Shown in pieces: positions 1 through 6,803 of a stretch of DNA of 64,000 nucleotides; position 1 is the stretch's first letter, and the number at the start of each line of letters is the position of its first letter. The stretch is from Sphingomonas abietis. Its GTDB lineage: Bacteria; Pseudomonadota; Alphaproteobacteria; Sphingomonadales; Sphingomonadaceae. The stretch lies in NCBI RefSeq assembly GCF_027625475.1, contig NZ_CP115174.1, positions 2,577,001 to 2,641,000 of the forward strand, in the 5' to 3' direction. Position numbers and translations under genes: made by a program. The notes under the pieces were generated by a model, which was not told the DNA's origin, did no database searches, and was given only the letters and a program-made list of their open reading frames with translations.

Positions 1-137
1 ATGGATAGGGCTGTGGAAAGGAACGACGATATGCGCCACCGCGCAGGGCAGGCTTGTCTTCGAGACCGGCGTCGGTCGCGTCGCCATTCCGGCATCCTCT
101 GTATTGCTTGGGACGATCAGCCGGCAAGGTCAGTGCA

Positions 138-812
138 ATGGCGATAGAAATCCCGGAATTGCTGAGCACCGCCGAGATCCGGGAGGTACGCGACCAGCTC
201 GATGCCGCCGCATGGCAGGATGGCCGGCAGACCGCCGGGCATCGGGCGCGCTCGGTCAAGACCAATCTCCAGCTCGGGCTGGACGATCCCCTGGCCCAGC
301 GCCTGGGCGACTTCCTGCTCGGCAAGCTCTCGCAATGCCCGCTGTTCATCGCGTCCGCCCTGCCGATGCGGATCGTGCCGCCGCGCTTCAACCGCTACGA
401 AGGCGACGGCGCCTATGGCAGCCATGTCGACAATGCGATCTTCCCGGGGCCGCAGGGCCATGTCCGCAGCGATCTCTCGGCCACGATATTCCTGAACGAT
501 CCCGACGAATATGACGGCGGCGAATTGCTGATCGACGATCTGTTCGGCGAACATCGGGTCAAGCTCGCCGCCGGCCATATGATCCTCTATCCCGGCAGCA
601 GCCTCCATCGCGTCACCCCGGTCACCCGGGGCGCCCGCTTCGCCGCCTTCTTCTGGGTGCAGAGCCTGGTGGCGCAGGATCAGCAGCGGCGGATGCTGTT
701 CGAGCTGGACAGCGCGATCCAGGCGCTGACCGCCGATCATCCCGATCATGCCTCGCTCGATCCTCTGACCGGCGTCTATCATAATCTCCTCCGTCAGTGG
801 TCGATCACGTGA
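138..812 (+). CDS. PKHD-type Fe(II)/2-oxoglutarate-dependent hydroxylase (YbiX/PiuC family)
   Basis: A 224-residue protein of the PKHD hydroxylase family, cytosolic oxygenases that use Fe(II) and 2-oxoglutarate. The substrate of this family is not established; members often lie beside TonB-dependent siderophore receptors and are iron-regulated. The metal triad is visible as H96-x-D98 (in GSHVDNA) and H157 (in SLHRV), with R167 as the likely 2-oxoglutarate ligand. The length is normal for the family. An in-frame extension to position 54 exists but reads as arginine/serine-rich non-conserved sequence, so the ATG at 138 is preferred. The stop codon TGA shares its final A with the ATG of the next gene, which suggests translational coupling. 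Confidence 0.9.
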   Translation: MAIEIPELLSTAEIREVRDQLDAAAWQDGRQTAGHRARSVKTNLQLGLDDPLAQRLGDFLLGKLSQCPLFIASALPMRIVPPRFNRYEGDGAYGSHVDNAIFPGPQGHVRSDLSATIFLNDPDEYDGGELLIDDLFGEHRVKLAAGHMILYPGSSLHRVTPVTRGARFAAFFWVQSLVAQDQQRRMLFELDSAIQALTADHPDHASLDPLTGVYHNLLRQWSIT

Positions 813-1993
813 TGGAGGATCGTCCGGCCCCGTTGGCGCCACTTCGCGCGATCCCGCCCGATCTGCTGACCCTCGCCGACTATGAGGCGCGGGCCGCAAC
901 GCATCTGCCCGCCGCGTCGTGGCGCCATATCCAGGAGGGTGCCGGCGCCGAGCGCACCCTGCGCGACAATCGCACCGCCTTCGATCGCTGGCGGCTGCTA
1001 CCCCGCGCGCTGGCCGATCTGCGCGATGGCGACACCGTCGTGGAATTGTTCGGGCAACGGCACATCGCGCCGATCCTGCTCGCCCCGCTGGCCTATCAGC
1101 GCATCGCGCACCCGGATGGCGAGCGGGCGACCGCATGCGCGTCGGCCGCGCTGGGCACCGGGATGGTGGTCAGTACGCTGTCGAGCGTCACGCTGGAGGA
1201 TATCCTCGCGGCCCAGAGGAGCGCGGCGCAGGAACTCGGATCGGGCGACGCGCCGGCCTGGTTCCAGCTCTATCTCCAGCCCGAGCGGGCGGCGAACCTC
1301 GCCCTCGTCCGGCGCGCCGAAGCGGCCGGATATCAGGCGATCGTCCTGACCATCGACGCCGCGATCAAGCGATCCAGCTTTGCGCTGCCGGACGGCGTGG
1401 CAGCCGCCAATCTCGCCGGCATGGCGCCGCCACGGCAGGTCAGCATGGCGGGCGGCCCGATCCTGTTCGGCACCCCGCTCGCGGACGCGGCCCCGCGCTG
1501 GGACGATCTCGACTGGCTGCGGCAGGCGACCCGTCTGCCGATCATCCTCAAGGGCATGGTGCTTGGTAAGGATCTTGATCGCGCCCTGTCCCTAGGGATC
1601 GACGGGCTGATCCTCTCCAACCATGGCGGGCGGGTGCTCGATGGCCTGCCGTCCGCGCTCACCATGCTGCCCGGCGTGGTCGATCGGGTGGCGGGGCGGA
1701 TTCCGGTGCTCCTCGATGGCGGCGTGAGGACCGGCACCGATATCGTCACCGCGATCGCGCTCGGTGCGCGCGCCGTGCTGATCGGCCGGCCACTGTTCCA
1801 CGCGCTCGCCGTCGCCGGGATGATCGGCGTCGCGCACATGATCCATATCCTGCGAACCGAATTGGAGATGACGATGGCGCAGCTCGGCGCCCCTCGCCTG
1901 TCGTCGCTGAAGCGGGAGATGCTGGTGGGCCCGGCACCGCCCAGACTCGATGTCCTTGATGGCGGAAATCCGTGGGTGACGACGGCGCATTGA
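812..1993 (+). CDS. FMN-dependent alpha-hydroxy-acid oxidase/dehydrogenase (LldD/glycolate oxidase family), C-terminus rewritten by prophage
   Basis: A TIM-barrel flavoenzyme that would oxidise an L-2-hydroxy acid to the 2-keto acid. Seen: the substrate-side motif QLYLQ, the catalytic lysine in IILKGM, the active-site His/Arg in SNHGGRVLDG, and the phosphate-binding stretch DGGVRTGTDI followed by LIGRPL. The ATG at 812 overlaps the upstream stop by one base; in-frame GTG codons at 797 and 809 are alternatives. The last roughly 19 codons lie beyond the 16-bp prophage attachment core at 1921-1936 and are therefore phage-derived. Without the prophage the frame would run into the antisense of the tRNA and end as VGPAGLEPAT. 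The core fold is complete, so activity is probably kept. Substrate (lactate, glycolate, mandelate) cannot be told. Confidence 0.88.
   Translation: MEDRPAPLAPLRAIPPDLLTLADYEARAATHLPAASWRHIQEGAGAERTLRDNRTAFDRWRLLPRALADLRDGDTVVELFGQRHIAPILLAPLAYQRIAHPDGERATACASAALGTGMVVSTLSSVTLEDILAAQRSAAQELGSGDAPAWFQLYLQPERAANLALVRRAEAAGYQAIVLTIDAAIKRSSFALPDGVAAANLAGMAPPRQVSMAGGPILFGTPLADAAPRWDDLDWLRQATRLPIILKGMVLGKDLDRALSLGIDGLILSNHGGRVLDGLPSALTMLPGVVDRVAGRIPVLLDGGVRTGTDIVTAIALGARAVLIGRPLFHALAVAGMIGVAHMIHILRTELEMTMAQLGAPRLSSLKREMLVGPAPPRLDVLDGGNPWVTTAH
1921..1936 (+). repeat. Prophage attachment core, left copy
   Basis: The 16 bases GCTGGTGGGCCCGGCA here are identical to 20921-20936, where they form the 3' end of the tRNA-Ile2 gene. 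Bases immediately outside differ at both ends. The direct repeat encloses all phage genes and the integrase, the expected outcome of tyrosine-recombinase integration into a tRNA 3' end. Confidence 0.8.
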
Positions 1994-1998
1994 TCGCC

Positions 1999-2022
1999 GA
2001 TGCCCCCACGGATGCCCCCACG
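1999..2022 (+). repeat. Arm-type integrase site repeats, left end
   Basis: Two perfect tandem copies of GATGCCCCCACG (1999-2010 and 2011-2022), just inside the left attachment core. The same motif recurs four times, in the same orientation, between the integrase start and the right core (20768-20822). Integrases with an N-terminal arm-binding domain bind such repeats. The assignment is inferred from position and sequence. Confidence 0.65.
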
Positions 2023-2029
2023 TGGTGAG

Positions 2030-2839
2030 CTATACCCTCGAAGTGACGATCAACTCCCCTGCCCGCTTCGCTCCGCCCGCGCTGGCGGTCGATAGCGACC
2101 AGGTCGTTTCCACCGCATCGATGGCGAATCGCGCGAACACTTCTCGCGCGCCGGGCGTGTCGTTGATCGACAAGATGAACCGGCCGCGGAGGCCGGCCAG
2201 CTGCTCGGCCAGTCGCTCGAAATCACCGCGCTCGAAGACGCCAGCGCCATAATCCGTCTCGGAATCCCAATATGGCGGGTCGAGGTAGAAAAGGGCGCCG
2301 GCGTGATCATAGCGCCGGATGAAGTCCCCATAGGGCAGCCGCTCGATCACGACGCCGGCCAGGCGCTCGTGGATCTCCGCCAGCATGGGCTCGAGGCGGC
2401 CAACATCAAACCGTCCCGGGTTTCGGGCATCAACCCCGAATGACCGCCCCTCAACCTTGCCGCCGAATGCGAGCCTCTGCAGATACAGGAAGCGCGCTGC
2501 TCGCTGCAGATCGGTCAGCCTGTCGGCGGGCAGCGCCATCAGCCGCTGAAACTCGGCCCGGCTCGTCACGCGCCAGCGCAGCATGTCGATGAAATAGGGA
2601 TAGTGCTCCTGGAGCACGCGGAAGAAGGTAGCGACGTCGCCGCTGATATCGTTGATGGCCTCCGCGCGCGGCCGCGATCGCCGGCGGAGGAATATCCCGC
2701 CCATCCCGACGAACGGCTCGTAATAGCCGGCGTGCGGCACCGCCTCGATCAGCGCACAGATGCGGCGGGCGAGATTTCGTTTGCCGCCAAGATAGCCGGC
2801 GGCGGGACGCGTCGGCTGAACGGGTGTAAGGCTTTCCAT
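2030..2839 (-). CDS. Phage DNA adenine (N6) methyltransferase, D12/Dam class
   Basis: A 269-residue methylase that would transfer methyl from SAM to adenine N6 in a short DNA motif. Seen: the SAM-binding AGYLGGK motif near the N-terminus, EPFVGMGG, and the catalytic DPPYW motif followed by the target-recognition region. The frame is open upstream to 3004, but that extension is proline/arginine-rich and unlike the family. The ATG at 2839, shortly before the conserved AGYLGGK, is chosen. It is transcribed leftwards, alone, at the prophage left edge and divergent from the small-gene operon at 3084. Phage Dam enzymes commonly protect phage DNA or alter host regulation. The target sequence (GATC or other) cannot be told. 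Confidence 0.88.
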   Translation of the reverse strand: MESLTPVQPTRPAAGYLGGKRNLARRICALIEAVPHAGYYEPFVGMGGIFLRRRSRPRAEAINDISGDVATFFRVLQEHYPYFIDMLRWRVTSRAEFQRLMALPADRLTDLQRAARFLYLQRLAFGGKVEGRSFGVDARNPGRFDVGRLEPMLAEIHERLAGVVIERLPYGDFIRRYDHAGALFYLDPPYWDSETDYGAGVFERGDFERLAEQLAGLRGRFILSINDTPGAREVFARFAIDAVETTWSLSTASAGGAKRAGELIVTSRV

Positions 2840-3083
2840 GTAGGATTTCGTGCTCTCTATGCAGCCCGGCCCGAGCGATCGGGTGCGGGATGAAGCGGCT
2901 GGTCGGCCGCGCGTGACGGGAGAGCGCCCGTCGGTTGGTCGCGTTGGCGCGCGACGCCCCCGCCGGCCGAGGCCGGCGGGAATGCTATCAGGAGCGGGCG
3001 GCATCTTGCCCGATGTTCCCTTAATGTTCTACAGGATCGTTAACGCGCTGGCGGCGCGATTCGATTTTGACGGAGGACCACGC

Positions 3084-3281
3084 ATGCAGCGCGACGAGCA
3101 GCTGCGCGCCGACGCGCGCGCATATTACAACGGACAACAACTATTCGCCGATGTGCCGCCGTTCAGTGAGGCCGAGCGCCTACGGACGCCGAGCTATCTG
3201 GCGGCGGTTGAGGTAGCGCAGCAGGATCGGCTGGCGATCGAGGAGATTGAGCTGCGCCGCTGTCAGCTCTCGCTTATCTGA
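3084..3281 (+). CDS. Small phage protein of unknown function (65 aa)
   Basis: Starts at an ATG preceded by the clear ribosome-binding site GGAGGA and reads as a charged helical protein beginning MQRDEQLRADARAYYNG. A longer open frame exists upstream but lacks a binding site, so 3084 is preferred. The stop TGA overlaps the ATG of the next gene by one base, so it is the first gene of a tightly packed operon running 3084-4940. No family is recognised. Confidence 0.6.
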   Translation: MQRDEQLRADARAYYNGQQLFADVPPFSEAERLRTPSYLAAVEVAQQDRLAIEEIELRRCQLSLI

Positions 3282-3733
3282 TGACCAGCGCTACAGCCGA
3301 CGCCGAAGCGCTGCGCCGCGGAACCCGCGCGGCCTTCGAGGTACTCTTCCCGCATCTCGATTATGAGCGCGAGGAGCGTGAGGAATTTCCGAACTATCAG
3401 GCTGCACGCAAGATAGCGGCTGCGATCCTCGGCATCTCCGGAGCGGAAACCGATCGTGCGATCGTCTTGGATCGCGATCAAGTGGCGTTCGAGATTCGAT
3501 ACGCACTGCAACAGGCGAAGGCTCATCAATATCTCGGAGCAAAGGGCTCAAATCGCTTGGAGAGAGATGCGGCTCTGGAGCGACTGGTCGACGCCGTAAT
3601 GGCAAGACTTGCCAGCCTTCGGATCGAACGTCCGATCAAGGCCGGTTCGATGCGCTCGCCCTTCGAACATATTGGGCAGCGCGGGGCGAATCGCGCGGCG
3701 CTGGACGGCGGGCCCACGCTCGGTCAGGAATAG
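3281..3733 (+). CDS. Hypothetical phage protein (150 aa)
   Basis: Translationally coupled to the preceding small gene (TGATG overlap) and followed four bases later by the YedK gene. The protein is rich in charged residues and probably mostly helical, with no signal peptide or membrane segment. No motif is recognised. Its place beside YedK and opposite a Dam methylase suggests the early or accessory region of the phage, but the function is unknown. Confidence 0.6.
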   Translation: MTSATADAEALRRGTRAAFEVLFPHLDYEREEREEFPNYQAARKIAAAILGISGAETDRAIVLDRDQVAFEIRYALQQAKAHQYLGAKGSNRLERDAALERLVDAVMARLASLRIERPIKAGSMRSPFEHIGQRGANRAALDGGPTLGQE

Positions 3734-3737
3734 CCTC

Positions 3738-4391
3738 ATGTGTAACCGTGCAAGAATGCTGGGCGAACCCGAGACGATCCGCGAACGCTTCGGCGCGAAG
3801 TGGCTCGCCGATCGGCCGATGGATAACCGATTCGATCCGCAGGAGCTGGTGCCGTTCGGACGGGCCTATGTCGTCCGCGAGGACGATCGGGGCCGAGGCG
3901 TCGACGTGATGACGTGGGACGTCCTGGGCGGCCAAGCCAAGCGGCCCGCGAAGGTCGGCACGCCGCCGCGTCCGCTGGCGATGACGAATGTCCGCCAGCT
4001 CAACCTCCCACAATGGCGCCTGCTGGCCGACAAATCGGAAAACCGCTGCATCATCCCGCTCACCGAGTTTTGCGAATGGGGTCGGGACAAGGATCCGGAG
4101 ATGGGGATCAAGGGCGAGATGTGGTTCGCGACGACCGATCAGCCCATCTTCGGTGTCGCCGGCTTCTGGCAGATGATCGGCGATAAGCCGGGCTTCTCGA
4201 TGGTGACATGCGACGCGAACGAACTGGTGAAGCCGATCCATCCAAAGGCGATGATCACGATCCTGCCCGAGGACAAATGGGATCGCTGGCTGACCGGATC
4301 GTATGAGGAGGCAGTTGCGCTGCAGCGGCCCTACCCCGCCCATCTCATGACGGTGCGCGGGCCTGTGTTTCCGACGAGGACAGCAAAATGA
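3738..4391 (+). CDS. SOS-response-associated peptidase / abasic-site protein (YedK/HMCES, SRAP family)
   Basis: A 217-residue SRAP protein. Family members form a thiazolidine DNA-protein crosslink with abasic sites in single-stranded DNA through Cys2. Seen: Cys2 directly after the initiator Met (MCNRAR), N84 and R86 in TNVRQL, the active-site glutamate in EFCEW (E113) and H168 in IHPKAMITIL. These match the Cys/Asn/Glu/His set of E. coli YedK. The ATG at 3738 is required because Cys2 must follow Met; the longer upstream frame is rejected. It overlaps the next gene by four bases (ATGA). Phage copies may protect replicating DNA or counter base-excision attack; that role is inference. Confidence 0.92.
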   Translation: MCNRARMLGEPETIRERFGAKWLADRPMDNRFDPQELVPFGRAYVVREDDRGRGVDVMTWDVLGGQAKRPAKVGTPPRPLAMTNVRQLNLPQWRLLADKSENRCIIPLTEFCEWGRDKDPEMGIKGEMWFATTDQPIFGVAGFWQMIGDKPGFSMVTCDANELVKPIHPKAMITILPEDKWDRWLTGSYEEAVALQRPYPAHLMTVRGPVFPTRTAK

Positions 4392-4708
4392 CCGAGGATG
4401 AGATCGCCGGGGCGGAAGCGCTACGCGACATGGTGATGGTCGTCATGGACGCCATTTCCCGCGGGCCGTCTACGCAGCTCGCCGGCACCGCGGTCGATGC
4501 CCAGCTGGCGATCGATGCATTTCACTATCTCGCCGCCGCGATGCTGGAGGCGCATCCTGCCACCGCCGCGCCCGGCGGGATGCAGGACGCCGCCAAAGCG
4601 CAATCGAAGCGGCTGCTGGCGTTCATGACTCGCTTCCGCGAAGAGTTCGAGAAGACCGGCGAGCACCCCTGGAACATGCTCAATGTCCCCCCTGAAAAGC
4701 TGCAGTAG
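4388..4708 (+). CDS. Hypothetical phage protein (106 aa)
   Basis: Overlaps the YedK gene by four bases (ATGA), so it is translationally coupled. It is a small, mostly helical, acidic protein with no recognised motif, signal peptide or membrane segment. The following gene starts eight bases after the stop. It belongs to the 3084-4940 operon. Function unknown. Confidence 0.6.
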   Translation: MTEDEIAGAEALRDMVMVVMDAISRGPSTQLAGTAVDAQLAIDAFHYLAAAMLEAHPATAAPGGMQDAAKAQSKRLLAFMTRFREEFEKTGEHPWNMLNVPPEKLQ

Positions 4709-4715
4709 GATAGGT

Positions 4716-4940
4716 ATGCCAGACGGGCTCGGCCAGAACAGCATGGAGGAGCGTCTGGCGCGGGCGCGGTTTGAGCAGGCCGATAGCCGAGCCAGTCAAC
4801 CAGACTATGAGCGAGAGATTCGCTGGGAAGTCGCCAAGTCGCTTTACATCGAAGACGCCCGCGCTGTGCTTGCCGTCGGCGTATTGATGTGCCTGACGGT
4901 CTTGGGGCTTGTCATGGCATTTTATGGGTGGATCGCTTAG
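4716..4940 (+). CDS. Small single-pass membrane protein (74 aa), possible lysis accessory
   Basis: Begins at the ATG at 4716, preceded by an AGGA binding site. It has a charged N-terminal half (about residues 1-48) and one C-terminal transmembrane segment (AVLAVGVLMCLTVLGLVMAF) ending in a short tail. The arrangement is an N-in or C-terminally anchored inner-membrane protein. Phage proteins of this shape include holins, antiholins and spanin subunits, but no specific family is recognised. It is the last gene of the small-gene operon. Confidence 0.5.
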   Translation: MPDGLGQNSMEERLARARFEQADSRASQPDYEREIRWEVAKSLYIEDARAVLAVGVLMCLTVLGLVMAFYGWIA

Positions 4941-4950
4941 CCGCGATTGA

Positions 4951-5079
4951 TCACGGCAGGCTATCATACTCAGGCTTCCGCCACGCCCGCCCGCCGAAAT
5001 AGACGTGATGCCCGTCCCACTCGATCGGATCGCCGGTCTGAGGCTGGGGCATCTGTGGATCGGCCCATATAGCCGTCAT
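4951..5079 (-). CDS. Possible 42-residue phage protein
   Basis: A short leftward reading frame beginning MTAIWADPQMPQPQTGDP and ending in KPEYDSLP. Its composition (tryptophans, aromatic residues, no arginine runs) is protein-like, and it lies downstream of the fibre gene on the same strand, beyond a hairpin at 5161-5186. The ribosome-binding site is weak. It fills an otherwise empty 249-base gap. No family recognised. Confidence 0.4.
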   Translation of the reverse strand: MTAIWADPQMPQPQTGDPIEWDGHHVYFGGRAWRKPEYDSLP

Positions 5080-5160
5080 CGGGTATGCGACGCCCGCGCT
5101 TGCCTACGACTTGTCAACGGTCACCCGGAGCAGGTGTGCGCCTGACTCCGGATGCTCGAC

Positions 5161-5186
5161 AAGGCCCGCGCTGATGACGCGGGCTT
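5161..5186 (-). terminator. Hairpin downstream of the tail-fibre operon
   Basis: On the minus strand a GCCCGCG / CGCGGGC stem with a short TCATCA-type loop, flanked by AA and TT, lies four bases beyond the stop codon of the 5190-6800 gene. It is likely an intrinsic or assisted terminator; the U-tract is short. Confidence 0.5.
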
Positions 5187-5189
5187 GGT

Positions 5190-6800
5190 TCACAGCGCTG
5201 CGACGAGCGCCGGCGCGGCAAGTGCCTCGACCCGGTCGACTACGAGCGTGGTGACGACCTTGAGACCGCCGGCGCTGGTGATCGATGCGGCGAGCGCGAC
5301 GAGCCCGCTCTCGAGGTTCTTGAGCGTGGCACGATAAGCGGCCTGGGCGACATCGAGCGCGACCGCCTCGATGATGGCGACGTCCGCCTTGATGCCCTGC
5401 GCAGCGGCCGTCGCGACCAGCGCGTCGACGATCGCGAAGACCTTCTGCGATCCGGTCATGCCGGTCGTGTCGAGCGCCAGCTTCTGGGCGAGTTCCGTGG
5501 CGGCCGTGCCGAACGCATCGGCGATTTCCTGCTGGATCGCATGCGTGAGATCGGTCGTTGATGCCGATGCGCCGGGAATCAGGATCCCGGCGATGAAGCC
5601 GAGGGCCTTCTTGAGGGTCGAGGCAATGGACAGGGTGGTAATCTGCACATCGTCGAGGATGCGATCGTCATCGACGCCGTGCTGCCATGTCGGTCCCGCC
5701 ATCGGCCGTGAGCCGCCATCGAACATCAGGGCGCGGCCGGGTGCGATCGGCGCCGTGGTGTACAGCGGACCGCTCTCGTAGCCGACCGACAAAGATTGAC
5801 CGTGATATGGAAAGAAAATCAGCTTCGTGACGCCAGCCGGGACAGCGAACGCCGCGGTGCTGAACTGGCGGCGCTCCCGCACCCCGCCCGAAGCGTCCCG
5901 CCACCTGAGCAAAGGCGGGGAATAGGTCGGCGGCGACAGGATCGCCCCGACCGGTGCGGCGATCTTGATGTCCGCCGTACCGGTGTCGAGATAGATGCCG
6001 TCGGCGGCCACGAGAGGGCTGAACGCCGGCGCCGCTGACGACGCCTGGTAGACGAATCTCCCGTCCCGGTCGACCACCGCAAAGTTGCTGGCGCGCGACG
6101 GAAACGCGAGGAGCGTGGAGACCGATGGCGCGTAGATGGACCGCCCGTCCCGATCGATCACGGAAAAGCCGCGTGCGCGCGAAGGAAAAGCCAGCCGGCG
6201 GTCGAGCGAAGGCGCGGACGATCCGACCGACTGTCCGCCGGCCTTGGGGCTCGCGAGGATCGGATAGCCCAATTTATCGATCCACCCGTTGGCGTAGGGC
6301 GACCGTGCCGGGAAAGCCTGGATGATCGTCGAGATAATGCGGGGACTGTTTGCGGAGAGGTAGGCGAGACCGGTCCGCTCATCCGCGAGCATCATCACCT
6401 TTTCGGCCGTATCTTCGATCGTGTCGGCCGATTGCGTGCCGGTCTGCGTCGCGCGATCGCGCAGCTCGGCGTCCGTAGCCTGCGGCGCCCATGCGTCATT
6501 GCCCAGCCCGGCGCCGAGCACATAATCCCGATCGCCCTGCACCGACACGCGCATTCCCGCTTGGCGCAGATTGCCCGGTATCGCGTCGCGCGCGGCGACA
6601 TCTGCGACCGAGTAACTGCCTCCGACCAGCCGTGACGCCGGCAGCGTGCCGGCAGCCAGCTCTTTCACGATCGAGGTGGCATCGCCACTGGCACCTGCGG
6701 CGAGCTGCTTTGTGAGCGTAGCGGCAGTCGCGGTCAGATCGGTCGTCGCCGCAATCAGATCGCTCACGTTGGCGACCAGTGTCTGCTCGTCGTCAGCCAT
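5190..6800 (-). CDS. Composite phage tail-fibre protein with partial GQS-type esterase segment and alanine-rich C-terminus
   Basis: A 536-residue protein. Residues about 1-120 look like a fibre attachment region. Around 195-260 there is a tandem repeat of about 30 residues (LAFPSRARGFSVIDRDGR and LAFPSRASNFAVVDRDGR). Next comes a beta-rich part leading into FFPYHGQSLSVG, which resembles the first block (HGQS) of SGNH/sialate-esterase-like phage fibre domains. The later esterase blocks are absent. After about residue 390 it changes to an alanine-rich helical region that resembles small phage holin-type proteins more than fibres. A deletion fusing two genes in frame is the simplest reading. It starts four bases after the tailspike gene ends. 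The fibre role is likely; the C-terminal identity is uncertain. Confidence 0.6.
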   Translation of the reverse strand: MADDEQTLVANVSDLIAATTDLTATAATLTKQLAAGASGDATSIVKELAAGTLPASRLVGGSYSVADVAARDAIPGNLRQAGMRVSVQGDRDYVLGAGLGNDAWAPQATDAELRDRATQTGTQSADTIEDTAEKVMMLADERTGLAYLSANSPRIISTIIQAFPARSPYANGWIDKLGYPILASPKAGGQSVGSSAPSLDRRLAFPSRARGFSVIDRDGRSIYAPSVSTLLAFPSRASNFAVVDRDGRFVYQASSAAPAFSPLVAADGIYLDTGTADIKIAAPVGAILSPPTYSPPLLRWRDASGGVRERRQFSTAAFAVPAGVTKLIFFPYHGQSLSVGYESGPLYTTAPIAPGRALMFDGGSRPMAGPTWQHGVDDDRILDDVQITTLSIASTLKKALGFIAGILIPGASASTTDLTHAIQQEIADAFGTAATELAQKLALDTTGMTGSQKVFAIVDALVATAAAQGIKADVAIIEAVALDVAQAAYRATLKNLESGLVALAASITSAGGLKVVTTLVVDRVEALAAPALVAAL

Positions 6801-6803
6801 GGC

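Noticed and set aside
54..137. Upstream extension of the PKHD hydroxylase
   Set aside because: The extension is not conserved-looking; the ATG at 138 fits the family. Positions 1-137 hold no recognisable gene end.
2850..3083. Longer start for the small gene ending at 3281
   Set aside because: The upstream part is Arg/Pro-rich and overlaps the Dam promoter region, whereas the ATG at 3084 has GGAGGA.
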